A stretch of 64,000 nt of DNA from an uncultured Christensenellaceae bacterium. Its GTDB lineage: Bacteria > Bacillota > Clostridia > Christensenellales > Borkfalkiaceae. The notes beneath the pieces were generated by a model, which did no database searches, was not told the DNA's origin, and was given only the letters and a program-made list of their open reading frames with translations. Positions 28,648-37,702 of the stretch are shown here, piece by piece (within the stretch, counting starts at the first letter, position 1; each line of letters begins with the position of its first letter). The stretch covers positions 1 through 64,000 of the forward strand of contig CAJUOI010000006.1 in NCBI GenBank assembly GCA_910588615.1, read 5' to 3'. The translations under genes were made by a program, and so were the position numbers.

Positions 28648-31600
28648 ATGAAAGACGGAAAATGGAAAAAACTGCTTGCGACCACGTTAGGCGTAGGAAT
28701 GGCGGCAGCCCTCTCGCTGGGAATTTTTACGGCGTGCACGGACACCTCCAAGGATGACGAGGACGAAGACGCCCCCGCCGCCAAGACGGATACGCAGCTC
28801 ATTAAAAACGGGGATTTCGAATTTTACTCGGAATCCACGAAGGAGAAGGACGACCTGCGCGCGATTTTAAACACGCCCACCAGCTGGTCGTTTACTTCCG
28901 GCTCCCCTTCCTCGGACACGCGCTCGGGACTCATCAACGTCGGCGACGACTATTGGGATTACTTCACCAAGGAGGGATATCACTTTACCTCCGTCAGCGA
29001 CGCGTACGCGAATTGGAAGGACGAGCGGGTAACCGTTTACGACCGTCTGAAATTCCTCGACGAGTTCGACGACGAAATCGACGATTTGTCCTCTTCCTCC
29101 AACGAAAAAAAGCTGTTTAACGAATACAACTACTCCGTCGACTACGAGGACGTGCAATACCTGCGCGAGGAGCTCGACGGAAAGATACTGCTCCACGACG
29201 ACGCGAAGCAGCGCGAGGACAAAGAGACGGGCATTCTTATGATCCACAACCGCCGCACCTCCGACAACGTTCTCGGCACGGCGCAGAGCTATTCCTCCTC
29301 CACGACGGTTACCCTGCAGGCGGGCACCGCGGCAAAGGTCAGCGTCTGGGTAAAGACGGCGCGGCTCGAGCATTACTACGCCGCTACGGGCGAGGACAAG
29401 AAGGAGCCTGTGGAACGGCGCGCAGGCGCCTACATCGGCGTTACCCACACGGTGGGCGGCACGACGATGGACCAGATGCAGATCAAGAACATCAATACCG
29501 CCCAAACGAATCCCGACAATACCGACAACGGTTGGGAGCAGTATACCGTGTATCTGCGTGCCAACACCTACGCCACCAGCAGCTTCCGCATCGTGCTCGG
29601 ACTGGGTATGGGCTCTTCGGACAACCGCTACGAGGCGGTAAACGGCTACGCCTTCTTCGACGACCTGAAATGCGAAATCATTTCGAACGAAGATTATGCC
29701 AACGCACAATCCGACGTGGAATGCGACTACGACAACGCCGCGAACGACAAAAAGTTCGACGCTACCGAGAACCCTACGCAGAGAACGTTTAAGCTCGATA
29801 TGTTCGCCCCGCTCGACGGCAGCGAAGATTTGTTCTTTAAGAATTTCAACGAAACGGACGACGTTTACCTTACCAAGGAAACCTCGGGCAGCAAGACGTA
29901 CAATTCCTCGAATATCGACGCCGGTCTTTCCGACGACAGAACGGCGGGCGCGAATATCGCAACACAGACGACGCTTGCGGAATTAAAGGGTCGTGCAGAC
30001 GGAAACAAATACCTTGCCGAGATCCTCAAATCCGACTTCGGGAACTACGCTTACGGAGATTCCAAGCTCGTATTCCTGCTTTCGTCCAACGGCGCGGCGT
30101 ACACCGCACGCCTTGCGGACATTCAGCTTGCAGCGGGAGAGCGGCTACTCCTCTCCTTCTGGGTGAAAACGAGCAAGATCATGACGGGTCGCACCGGCGC
30201 AGGCGCAACCCTCGTAGACGGCGAAAACAAGACGGCGATCAGCCCCTTCGACACGACGACGCTTGCGGGCGTGGATATCGACGACGAGCGCACGGACATC
30301 AACCACGGCTGGACGCAGTGCTTCTTCTTCGTGAGCAACGATACGGACACGGACAAGACCTTCCACCTCGAGCTCACTTACGGACCGACGACCATCGTGG
30401 GCACCGACCGCTACGACTACGGTCAGGGCTATGCGGCGTTCGCCAACTTCGACGCAAAGAAGCTGACGAAAACCGAGCTTTCCTACGCCTCGACGGGCGA
30501 CAGAGCGGTAAGCGTTTCCCTCACGGGCAGAGTTGCCGACACCACGGAGTTCGACACCGTTTCCGCCGCTTCCGATATTAAATCGGGGCTCGCTCTTCCC
30601 GCAAACTTCACGGGTATCGTCGCGGGCAGCAAAAACATCGTTTCCGACGGCGTTGACAACTACGTTCCCGAAAACGTTTATACGGGTCTTTTGAATTCGC
30701 AGTACGCGAAGGATTACCTCGAAAACGAAAACAACGCCGCTTGGATCGATCGTCTCGGCGCGCCTGCCCCCGCTACCGTAACCGAAGATTCCGCCAAGGA
30801 ATGGTGGAACTCCGTGTTCGGCGACACGAAAGTTGCGGGCGCGGCGGCGCGTCAGCCCCTCGTTATCGCAAACGTCGGCGATGCGGCTCCCGCCTACGGA
30901 TACTTTGCCAAGACGGCTACCGTTTCGGCAAATTCCTATCAGAAGATCTCCATGCGCGTTAAGTTGTCGCAGAACGCCAAAGCGTATATCTATCTGACGG
31001 ACGCTTCCGACGTTACCAAAGGTTACGACAGAACTCTTTCGGCGGACGCGCCCAAAGTTACCTACTGGTATGACGACGACGGCAATATCTGCTCGAAAGA
31101 TCCTTCCGAGAAGGATTCCGAGATCCTCTACTATCTCGCGGACAACGGACTGTACACCAACGCGAAGGAAAACGACGGGAAATACTACGCCAACCTGCAT
31201 AACTATACGGAAGAGAACGGCAACCTCGTAACGAAGGAGGGCACCACGGCGTTCTACGGACACGAGGGCAAATATTACGCCTACTACGACGAGGACAAAA
31301 ACGAACATTCGCAGGTCGTGGAAAACCTGCCCGCGAACATCGCCCGCTACAATTACACTAATAAAGACTTTACGCAGGGCGCGTTCACCTCGGTGATCGA
31401 AATCGACGGCGCGGGCAACGAGGGCCGCTGGATAGACGTTGCGTTCTACGTGCACACAGGCAACGAAGCCAAGACCTACCGCCTTGAGGTGTTTGCGGGA
31501 TCGCGTTACAACGATGAAACGGGGCTCCCCGCCAACTCGTACGCGTTCTTCGACCGCTACGTTTCCGAATCGACCTCCAACTACGACGCGGTCCTGTCCG

Positions 31601-32145
31601 AAGCCGTAACCAATCTGAAAGAGAAAAATAACGTCGCTCCCGACGAAAATCTCGGCGAAGACGTCGCCCTTTATTACACGTTCACCTTCTACGACAGCGC
31701 TTCCTACACGCGTTACGACGCAACGCTCGACGAGGACGAATTGGGCAATCCCTACGGCTCGTACAAGCAAAGCTCGCACGAAGAACAGCTGATTGCGCTC
31801 AAATACTCCGACGGCGGCGATTTGACGGGCGCGCCCGTCAGCGCGCTCTTCCTCGACTATGCGGCAACGGAGGTTACCGTGGAGCAGGACGATCTCGGAA
31901 ACAACAACGACGACGATTCGGACGACGAAGACAGCAAGGAGCCGCTTTCGACGGGCGACATTCTGCTCATCGTATCCTCTTCGTTGCTCGGCGTCGTGCT
32001 CATCTTCGCCATCGTCGCGATCGTGGTAAGACGGGTTCTGGCGAAACGCAAGAAGTCGGTAAAGGTTCGCTCCCGCGGCGCGGCGCGTGCGAGAAAGACT
32101 TCGCAAGTTACAAAGGATGACGAAGACCCCTCCGACGAGAAATAA
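28648..32145 (+). CDS. Giant surface lipoprotein with a C-terminal transmembrane anchor
   Basis: The 1165-residue protein has a signal peptide ending in the lipobox FTAC (Cys about residue 30), then an acidic linker. The bulk consists of several beta-sandwich-like modules with carbohydrate-binding-module flavour (LIKNGDFEFYSES, VSVWVKTARLEHY, LLSFWVKTSKIMTG, ISMRVKLSQNAKAYIYL), rich in Asp, Asn, Tyr and Thr. Near the C-terminus an acidic stretch precedes one transmembrane helix (DILLIVSSSLLGVVLIFAIV, about 1110-1132) and a strongly basic then acidic cytoplasmic tail. It would thus be held in the membrane at both ends, like the product of 46080-48413. Function unknown; a polysaccharide-binding role is a guess. 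It has its own promoter and terminator. Confidence 0.75.
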   Translation: MKDGKWKKLLATTLGVGMAAALSLGIFTACTDTSKDDEDEDAPAAKTDTQLIKNGDFEFYSESTKEKDDLRAILNTPTSWSFTSGSPSSDTRSGLINVGDDYWDYFTKEGYHFTSVSDAYANWKDERVTVYDRLKFLDEFDDEIDDLSSSSNEKKLFNEYNYSVDYEDVQYLREELDGKILLHDDAKQREDKETGILMIHNRRTSDNVLGTAQSYSSSTTVTLQAGTAAKVSVWVKTARLEHYYAATGEDKKEPVERRAGAYIGVTHTVGGTTMDQMQIKNINTAQTNPDNTDNGWEQYTVYLRANTYATSSFRIVLGLGMGSSDNRYEAVNGYAFFDDLKCEIISNEDYANAQSDVECDYDNAANDKKFDATENPTQRTFKLDMFAPLDGSEDLFFKNFNETDDVYLTKETSGSKTYNSSNIDAGLSDDRTAGANIATQTTLAELKGRADGNKYLAEILKSDFGNYAYGDSKLVFLLSSNGAAYTARLADIQLAAGERLLLSFWVKTSKIMTGRTGAGATLVDGENKTAISPFDTTTLAGVDIDDERTDINHGWTQCFFFVSNDTDTDKTFHLELTYGPTTIVGTDRYDYGQGYAAFANFDAKKLTKTELSYASTGDRAVSVSLTGRVADTTEFDTVSAASDIKSGLALPANFTGIVAGSKNIVSDGVDNYVPENVYTGLLNSQYAKDYLENENNAAWIDRLGAPAPATVTEDSAKEWWNSVFGDTKVAGAAARQPLVIANVGDAAPAYGYFAKTATVSANSYQKISMRVKLSQNAKAYIYLTDASDVTKGYDRTLSADAPKVTYWYDDDGNICSKDPSEKDSEILYYLADNGLYTNAKENDGKYYANLHNYTEENGNLVTKEGTTAFYGHEGKYYAYYDEDKNEHSQVVENLPANIARYNYTNKDFTQGAFTSVIEIDGAGNEGRWIDVAFYVHTGNEAKTYRLEVFAGSRYNDETGLPANSYAFFDRYVSESTSNYDAVLSEAVTNLKEKNNVAPDENLGEDVALYYTFTFYDSASYTRYDATLDEDELGNPYGSYKQSSHEEQLIALKYSDGGDLTGAPVSALFLDYAATEVTVEQDDLGNNNDDDSDDEDSKEPLSTGDILLIVSSSLLGVVLIFAIVAIVVRRVLAKRKKSVKVRSRGAARARKTSQVTKDDEDPSDEK

Positions 32146-32209
32146 AAGCAACATAATATAACGGCAACAGAAATGGTGTTTGTTACAGGGATTTTTCGTT
32201 GACAAACAA

Positions 32210-32257
32210 ATAGCCCGCTATCTTCGCAAGCGAAGTACAGCGGGCTATATTTTTTTA
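32210..32257. terminator. Strong terminator after the surface lipoprotein gene
   Basis: A long stem (ATAGCCCGCT ... AGCGGGCTAT with an inner CTTCG/CGAAG stem) is followed by eight T on the plus strand. It also separates the lipoprotein gene from the AT-rich GNAT/DUF6194 block. Confidence 0.92.
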
Positions 32258-32268
32258 ACGTTTAGAAC

Positions 32269-32284
32269 GATAAATGGAAATTTA
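32269..32284 (+). repeat. Boundary motif GATAAA-N4-AATTTA, copy 1
   Basis: GATAAATGGAAATTTA ends exactly on the stop codon of the GNAT gene. It is one of five copies or near-copies of GATAAA-N4-AATTTA, all at borders of three AT-rich genes. With 8 upstream bases it matches the copy at 40177-40192 at 22 of 24 positions. Confidence 0.6.
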
Positions 32285-32752
32285 TAATGCTTGCTCCATA
32301 GTTAAACTTTGTACAGACATACCCAACGACTGATAAAATTTTAATGCCCCTGCATTAAAGTTCCACACTTTCAATTCCGCAGACGTTGCTCCTTGTTCTT
32401 TGGCACGTTTAGCACCTTCTTGGTAAACGGCAGTTCCAATGCCTCTGCGACGATAATTTGTATCCACAACAATATTTTCAAAATACGCATAAGTGCGTGG
32501 AGCTTGTACTTTATACGTAGATTGTCTGATTTGTACAATTGCAAAACCGACAATTTTATCGTTAACTTCGGCTCCAAGCATTATCTTATTGTTGTCGGAT
32601 AGCGACGCTTCAAAGTCCCACGCCTTTGGCGTATTCGGTTTTTCTATTTTTCTGAATAAATCAGGGCGCTGTTCCATTTCCGAGTTGTGCAACTGCATAA
32701 AAAGATTATTTACGTCGTCAAAATCATCTAATTCGAGATTGCGTATTACCAT
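32282..32752 (-). CDS. GNAT family N-acetyltransferase (AT-rich accessory gene)
   Basis: The 156-residue protein has the GNAT fold marks: an N-terminal IRNLELDDFDDV strand-helix, the FENIVVDTNYRRRGIG acetyl-CoA loop (motif A, R/Q-x-x-G-x-G/A form), and the C-terminal NAGALKFYQSLGMS motif B. The acceptor is unknown. GGAGA precedes the ATG. Codon use and base composition are clearly more AT-rich than neighbouring genes, and short repeated motifs lie at both ends (32269-32284 and 32766-32781), suggesting horizontal arrival as a unit with the DUF6194 gene. Confidence 0.85.
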   Translation of the reverse strand: MVIRNLELDDFDDVNNLFMQLHNSEMEQRPDLFRKIEKPNTPKAWDFEASLSDNNKIMLGAEVNDKIVGFAIVQIRQSTYKVQAPRTYAYFENIVVDTNYRRRGIGTAVYQEGAKRAKEQGATSAELKVWNFNAGALKFYQSLGMSVQSLTMEQAL

Positions 32753-32765
32753 TTATATTCTCCGT

Positions 32766-32781
32766 TAAATTGAAATTTATC
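32766..32781 (-). repeat. Boundary motif GATAAA-N4-AATTTA, copy 2
   Basis: On the minus strand GATAAATTTCAATTTA sits between the DUF6194 stop and the GNAT start and runs on into ACGGAGA, the ribosome binding region. The PPOX gene leader at 40619-40634 has the same arrangement. Confidence 0.6.
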
Positions 32782-33228
32782 TTACTTTCTTTTAGAATAT
32801 TTTTCCTTTGCGTACTCATAAGCTTCTTGAATTAACGGCTTTAATCTTTCAAAGGTAGTATCGGACGGATTGAGCGCACACACCCAACTCATCCAAGCGT
32901 AAACGGGGTGCGGTAGTATTTTATCCGTTTGCGTGAAGTCATACGGCATATCTACAATCCCGCCTTTTGACGGACGCGCAGGAACAGTACCGAACATATT
33001 TATAAAAGTATTTTTACGAACACCTATATTTAAACGATAAATATTCTCTCTATTCAAATCCGAACCTTTATCGTTATCGCCGTCTTTTTCTTTGACAGTC
33101 AAAATATAAATTCCACGTTTAAGCGTGTTATTCGGATTATAGAAAATTCCGCTTTCGCCCCAACTGCTTACCAAAACCGTATCCGGCAAATTATCAAGGC
33201 AGTATTTGAGTATTTCGTTAGGTTGCAT
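32782..33228 (-). CDS. DUF6194 family protein (AT-rich accessory gene)
   Basis: The start at 33228 (MQPNEILKYCLDN) follows AAGGAAG and gives 148 residues. The sequence matches what I recall of DUF6194: an N-terminal helix, a GES-type strand, the SDLNRENIYRLNIGV segment, PARPSKGG and the well conserved HPVYAWMSWVCALNPS motif near the C-terminus. No function is established for the family. It lies upstream of the GNAT gene on the same strand with a 29-bp gap that is almost entirely the boundary motif. Composition is AT-rich like the GNAT gene. Confidence 0.75.
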   Translation of the reverse strand: MQPNEILKYCLDNLPDTVLVSSWGESGIFYNPNNTLKRGIYILTVKEKDGDNDKGSDLNRENIYRLNIGVRKNTFINMFGTVPARPSKGGIVDMPYDFTQTDKILPHPVYAWMSWVCALNPSDTTFERLKPLIQEAYEYAKEKYSKRK

Positions 33229-33245
33229 TTTATATCTTCCTTGTA

Positions 33246-33261
33246 TCAATTACTGTTTATC
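33246..33261 (-). repeat. Boundary motif, degenerate copy 3
   Basis: On the minus strand GATAAACAGTAATTGA lies in the leader of the DUF6194 gene, just after a TGATATAAT extended -10 (about 33266-33274). It differs from the consensus second half by one base. Confidence 0.5.
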
Positions 33262-33351
33262 TTAGAATGATTATATCAAAACGAAATAAAATTACGTTTT
33301 GAGCTGAATGCAAAAATGACGGAATTGCGCGACCGCGCGAAAAAACATTTT

Positions 33352-34185
33352 TTAAAAGAACGAAGGAAATTTTTCATGCAGCGCGTCGGAAAGCGCGCCG
33401 AGCGTTTCGGGCGCGAGCGTCTCGCCGCGGGCATTCGGCACGATACCCGCCGCCGACATTATTTCCCTTGCCTCCTCCCGCGTTATGCGAAAGGTGTTGA
33501 CGAGATTGTTTTCCAGCGTCTTGCGCCTGCTTGCGAACGCGCAGCGCACGGCTGCGCGATACGCCTTTTCGCTCTTCACCGCAAATCCGCCCTTCGTAAA
33601 ATCCACCCTGACCACGGCGGAATCGACGTTGGGACGGGGCGTAAACATCGCGGCGGAAACGCAGCGCTTGATTTCCGCGCTCCCCCGCCGCGCAATCGCC
33701 GCAGTAACCGCACCGTAATCCTCCGTCCCCTCGCGCGCCGCGAACCGCCGCGCCACCTCCTCCTGCACCATCACGGTAACCGACCTGCACCGCGCTCCTT
33801 CGTTTACGAACTTCATTACAAGCGGCGTGGTAATATAATAGGGCAGGTTGGCAACGACGATATAATCGCCCAGCCCGCGTTCGAGCTCGGTCAGATCCTC
33901 GCGTTCGAAATCGCGGAACACGATCTCCGCATTGTCCAGCCCCGCCAGCGTTTCCTCGAGCACGGGTTGCAGCGACCTGTCGATTTCGTAGGAAACGACC
34001 CGCTTCGCCCTCTCCGCCAGCGCTCGAGTGAGCGCACCCGCGCCCGCGCCGATTTCGAGCACGGTCGAATTTTTGTCTACCTCCGCGTCTGCAACGATCG
34101 CCGAAAGCAAATTTTTATCGCTGATAAAATTTTGCCCGAATTTCTTTTTAAAAGAAAACCCGTGTTTGTACAATATTTCGTTCAT
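33352..34185 (-). CDS. rsmA: 16S rRNA dimethyladenosine transferase
   Basis: RsmA/KsgA (277 residues) dimethylates two adjacent adenines near the 3' end of 16S rRNA during 30S maturation. The FGQNFISDKNLL N-terminus, SAM motif I LEIGAGAGALT, and the catalytic NLPYYITTPLV motif are intact, and the C-terminal helical domain (about 205-277) is complete. It is downstream of metG, tatD and a radical SAM gene on the same strand, an order well known from origin-proximal regions of Bacillota, with a 171-bp gap that contains a terminator. Confidence 0.97.
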   Translation of the reverse strand: MNEILYKHGFSFKKKFGQNFISDKNLLSAIVADAEVDKNSTVLEIGAGAGALTRALAERAKRVVSYEIDRSLQPVLEETLAGLDNAEIVFRDFEREDLTELERGLGDYIVVANLPYYITTPLVMKFVNEGARCRSVTVMVQEEVARRFAAREGTEDYGAVTAAIARRGSAEIKRCVSAAMFTPRPNVDSAVVRVDFTKGGFAVKSEKAYRAAVRCAFASRRKTLENNLVNTFRITREEAREIMSAAGIVPNARGETLAPETLGALSDALHEKFPSFF

Positions 34186-34310
34186 ATTAGCTCCTTAACG
34201 CTCGTTTTCAGACATGATTCCGCCGCAACAGAATAACGAAGCTTCTTGCATACTTTCCCGCAAAGCGCCCATACTGCCGTTGCAAAGGAAACTTTGCCGC
34301 TAAAGAACAA

Positions 34311-34348
34311 GAGGTTCGCGAACGGTTCCCATACCGTTTGCGAACCTC
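34311..34348 (-). terminator. Terminator after the radical SAM gene
   Basis: A long stem (GAGGTTCGC..AACGGT paired with ACCGTT..GCGAACCTC) lies just after the stop. The plus-strand side has TTTTTT, the minus-strand side a weaker CTTGTTCTTT run, so it ends the metG-tatD-radical SAM transcript with uncertain efficiency before rsmA. Confidence 0.65.
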
Positions 34349-34356
34349 CGACTTTT

Positions 34357-34950
34357 TTATTCGATCAGTTCCCTGACGCGAAGCGGGATTCCGACCCCGT
34401 CCGCAATTTTGCGGCACGCCGCCACCGCCTCCGCTCCGATACAGTCCACCACCGAAAACCAAGCGTTTAAACCCGCTGCCTTTGCGGCTTTTCCGAAGTC
34501 CGCAACGGCTTCGAATGCGTTTTTGATTTGCGGGCGGCACAGCGCGGTATACGCCGTCGCCTCGGGAGCATTCAGAGAAATATTCACCCCGTCCAACTTG
34601 CCGACGAGCTCGGGCGCGATATTCCTGCCGTTGATCACGCTGCCGTGCCCGTTGGTATTGAGGCGCGTTCTGCCGCCCTTTTCATGCACGTATTCGGCAA
34701 TCTCCTTCAACTCATTCAGGCGGTACGTCGGTTCTCCGTAGCCGCAGAACACCACTTCGCGGTACCTCGCCGCGTCGCCTATTTCGTCCGCGATCTGCCC
34801 GACCGTCGGCTCGCCGTTTTTCAGCCAAAGCCGATACCCCTCGTATTCCGCGCTCAAATCGCGCACGCAAAAACGGCAGCGGTTGCTGCAACGGTTGGTA
34901 AGATTGATATATAGGTTTTCCCCGATGACATACGTATAGGTATCTTTCAT
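34357..34950 (-). CDS. TatD-associated radical SAM protein
   Basis: The 197-residue protein carries the radical SAM cluster motif C-x3-C-x2-C in NRCSNRCRFC, followed by FCGYGEPTYRL, a GGE-like SAM-contact region, and the NTNGHG segment. It belongs to the short radical SAM group encoded beside TatD nucleases. It overlaps tatD by 4 bases (ATGA). The reaction is unknown; the short length suggests a partial barrel and no extra iron-sulfur domain. Neighbourhood (metG, tatD, rsmA) hints at a link to tRNA or rRNA processing, which is inference only. Confidence 0.88.
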   Translation of the reverse strand: MKDTYTYVIGENLYINLTNRCSNRCRFCVRDLSAEYEGYRLWLKNGEPTVGQIADEIGDAARYREVVFCGYGEPTYRLNELKEIAEYVHEKGGRTRLNTNGHGSVINGRNIAPELVGKLDGVNISLNAPEATAYTALCRPQIKNAFEAVADFGKAAKAAGLNAWFSVVDCIGAEAVAACRKIADGVGIPLRVRELIE

Positions 34951-35708
34951 AGTTTCCGGAACAGCGTATGCGCGTTGCGTTCGATCGCCGCGATCAAATC
35001 ATCTTCCCGCTCGCCGCGGATATCCGCCAGCCTCTTTACGATGACGGGGATATTCGCCGGCGTATTTTTTTGTCCGCGGAAGGGAGAAAGGTACGGACTG
35101 TCCGTTTCGGACAAAATCCTGTCCTGCGGACAGAGCGCAACGCTTTCGACCGCCCGCCTTGCGTTTTTAAAGCAGACCACCCCGCCAAACGAAAAGTATG
35201 CGCCGAGCGCAAGAAAATCGTTCAGCAACTCCTTTCCGTACGAATAGCAATGCAGCAGAAAACCGTTTTGTACGAAAGACGGATGCTGCCGTAAAATCGT
35301 CAGCGTATCCTCTGCGGCGTCGCGGGAGTGGATCTGCACGGGCAATCCCAGCGCGTTCGCAAGCTCCAGCTGTGCGGTAAAAGCCTGCTTCTGCGCAGCT
35401 TTGTCCGTATCGGGGTAGTGGTAATCCAATCCGATTTCACCGATCGCAACGCACTTTTCATCCCGTGCAAGCGCCGCGACCGCGTCAAGCGTATGCTTGC
35501 CGAATCCCGCCGTTTCGGAAGGATGCACGCCGACTGTGAAATACGCACCCGCCCGCCCCGAACAAAAGTCGCGGTGCACTTTGCTATGCGGAACGCTGTC
35601 GCCCGCCAGCACGACGGCGCGCACCCCCGCCGCCCGAATTTTCTCCCACTCGGCGGGAAAATCGTACCCCTCGTCTGCAAAGTGCGCGTGTATATCCAGA
35701 TAACTCAT
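34947..35708 (-). CDS. TatD family metal-dependent hydrolase (DNase)
   Basis: The 253-residue TIM-barrel protein starts with the metal-binding HAH motif (DIHAHF) and has GEIGLDYHY, the QIHSRDA histidine, LLHCYSY and SETDSPYLSP, all TatD signatures. TatD proteins are Mg-dependent 3'-5' nucleases in DNA repair or D-aminoacyl-tRNA-deacylase-like hydrolases. Its start overlaps the metG stop and its stop overlaps the radical SAM start, both as ATGA, so three genes form one coupled unit. Confidence 0.93.
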   Translation of the reverse strand: MSYLDIHAHFADEGYDFPAEWEKIRAAGVRAVVLAGDSVPHSKVHRDFCSGRAGAYFTVGVHPSETAGFGKHTLDAVAALARDEKCVAIGEIGLDYHYPDTDKAAQKQAFTAQLELANALGLPVQIHSRDAAEDTLTILRQHPSFVQNGFLLHCYSYGKELLNDFLALGAYFSFGGVVCFKNARRAVESVALCPQDRILSETDSPYLSPFRGQKNTPANIPVIVKRLADIRGEREDDLIAAIERNAHTLFRKL

Positions 35709-37642
35709 CTCACGCTGCCGCCGCTTGCAATCGGCTTTTCGGGCGAAACGAGCGCAAGATTTCCGTCCTTATCCTCGGCGCAGAGAATCATGCCCTCCGA
35801 CAGCACGCCCCGCAGCTTTACGGGTTTTAAGTTAGTTACGACGAGCACCTTTTTTCCCACCATTTCCTCGGGCGTGTAGTACTTGGCGATGCCCGAAACG
35901 ACGGAACGCACCTCGTCTCCGATTTTTACCGTTTCGTGCAGCAGTTTGTCCGACTTTTCCACCCGCTCGCAGGCAATGACTTCGCCCACCTTGATTTCCA
36001 CTTTCGCAAAGTCGTCGATCGTAATTTCCGTCGGCATATTCGTTTCCTCTTCCTTCTTTGCTTCTTTTTTGGCGTTTACGAGCTTTTCCACCTCGGCAAG
36101 CTCCTTTTTAACGTCGATCCTCGGGAAAAGCGGTGCGATCTTTTCGATCCCCGTTCCCGCCTTCAACCGCCCGAATGTCAGCGTATCGAATCCCGCGCTT
36201 TCGTCGCAGGAGAGCCCCTTTAAAACGATTTCGGGCGCACGCGTCAGGAAGGGCTTTAACAGCACCGCCGTCATGCGTACGCACTCTGCAAGACGGTACA
36301 GCACGCCGCCCAGCCGCCTGCGCTTGCTCTCGTCCTTGGCAAGGCTCCACGGTGCCGTCTCGTCGATATATTTATTCGCCCGAGCCACCAGCGCGAACAC
36401 CGCCCCCAGCGCGTCGGGCGCGTTCAGCCGCGCCATCGCGTCCTTTACCTTTGCAAACGTTCCGTCCGCAAGCGAAATAAGCTCCTTATCCACCCCTTCG
36501 TCCGCATCCTGTTCGGGCAGCACGCCGCCGAAATACTGCGAAATCATCGCCGTGGTGCGCGAAACGAGATTGCCGAAGTCGTTGGCAAGATCGGCGTTGA
36601 CGCGCATCAAAAAGCGTTCGTTGGTATATTCGCCGTCGCTGCCAAAGGGAATTTCACGCAGCAGAAAGTAACGTACCGCGTCCGCGCCGTAACGCTTGAC
36701 AAGCTCGTACGGGTCGGTCAGATCCTTCTTTACCGCATCCTGCTTACTCTTGCTCAGCTTGTCGCCGCCGATCAGCAGCCATCCGTGCCCGTACACCTGT
36801 CTGGGCAAGGGCAGCCCCAACGCCATGAGAATGGCGGGCCAGATGATGGCGTGGAAGCGCACGATCTCTTTGCCTACGAGGTGCAGATCCGCTGCCCAAT
36901 ACTTTCGGAACAGCGTATCGTCCTCCGAGAGATACCCGAGCGCAGAGATATAGTTGGAAAGCGCGTCGATCCATACGTACGCGTAGTGTTTTTTATCGAA
37001 GGGAAGCTGCACGCCCCACTTTACCGTGGTTCGCGAAACGCATAAATCCTGCAGCCCCGGTTTGATGAAGTTGTTCACCATTTCGTTGACGCGGGACTTG
37101 GGCTGTAAAAATTCGGGATTGTCCCCGTACAGCTTTAAAATGCGGGGCGCATACTTGGAAAGACGGAAGAAATAACTCTCCTCCTTTTGCAGCGTTACCT
37201 CTCTGCCGCAGTCGGGGCACTTGCCGTCCTTCAGCTGCGCCACCGTCCACATGCTCTCGCAAGGGGTGCAATAATACCCCGCGTATTCGCTCTTATAAAT
37301 ATCTCCGCTGTCGTACAGCTTTTGATAGATGCGCTGTACACACTTCACGTGGTCCTCGTCCGTAGTGCGGATAAAGCGGTCGTAGGAAATATCGAGCAGC
37401 CTCCATACGTCTTTGAGCTCGGCGACGAGCGGATCCACGAAACCCTTGGGCGTAACGTTCTTTTTCGCCGCTTCCTTTTCCACCTTCTGTCCGTGCTCGT
37501 CGGTGCCCGTTAAAAAGTATACGTCCTCGCCCTGCATACGGTGAAAGCGCGCCAGCGCGTCGCAGATGACCGTGGTGTAGCAGTGCCCGATATGCCAGTT
37601 TCCGCTGGGATAATAAATAGGCGTTGTAATATAATATTTCAT
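35705..37642 (-). CDS. metG: Methionine--tRNA ligase with C-terminal tRNA-binding domain
   Basis: From the ATG at 37642 (AAAGGA about 10 bases upstream) the enzyme has 645 residues. HIGH is in SGNWHIGHCYTT, a four-cysteine zinc knuckle is formed by CTPC and CPDC, and KLSKSKQ is the KMSKS loop. Residues about 540-645 are the Arc1p-type OB-fold tRNA-binding domain (EIKVGEVIACERVEKSDKLL) that aids tRNA capture. An in-frame 11-residue extension has no support. It is the first gene of the metG-tatD-radical SAM unit and is preceded by a structured leader of about 200 bases. Confidence 0.97.
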   Translation of the reverse strand: MKYYITTPIYYPSGNWHIGHCYTTVICDALARFHRMQGEDVYFLTGTDEHGQKVEKEAAKKNVTPKGFVDPLVAELKDVWRLLDISYDRFIRTTDEDHVKCVQRIYQKLYDSGDIYKSEYAGYYCTPCESMWTVAQLKDGKCPDCGREVTLQKEESYFFRLSKYAPRILKLYGDNPEFLQPKSRVNEMVNNFIKPGLQDLCVSRTTVKWGVQLPFDKKHYAYVWIDALSNYISALGYLSEDDTLFRKYWAADLHLVGKEIVRFHAIIWPAILMALGLPLPRQVYGHGWLLIGGDKLSKSKQDAVKKDLTDPYELVKRYGADAVRYFLLREIPFGSDGEYTNERFLMRVNADLANDFGNLVSRTTAMISQYFGGVLPEQDADEGVDKELISLADGTFAKVKDAMARLNAPDALGAVFALVARANKYIDETAPWSLAKDESKRRRLGGVLYRLAECVRMTAVLLKPFLTRAPEIVLKGLSCDESAGFDTLTFGRLKAGTGIEKIAPLFPRIDVKKELAEVEKLVNAKKEAKKEEETNMPTEITIDDFAKVEIKVGEVIACERVEKSDKLLHETVKIGDEVRSVVSGIAKYYTPEEMVGKKVLVVTNLKPVKLRGVLSEGMILCAEDKDGNLALVSPEKPIASGGSVR

Positions 37643-37702
37643 TTCACACTTTTCCTTTTGCTGAACAAGCAGCACCGTTTCGACCCGGAATCCGTACGAC
37701 GC

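Noticed and set aside
30145..32205. A 686-codon open frame on the minus strand
   Set aside because: It is antisense to the large lipoprotein, lacks a ribosome binding site and has no recognisable protein content.
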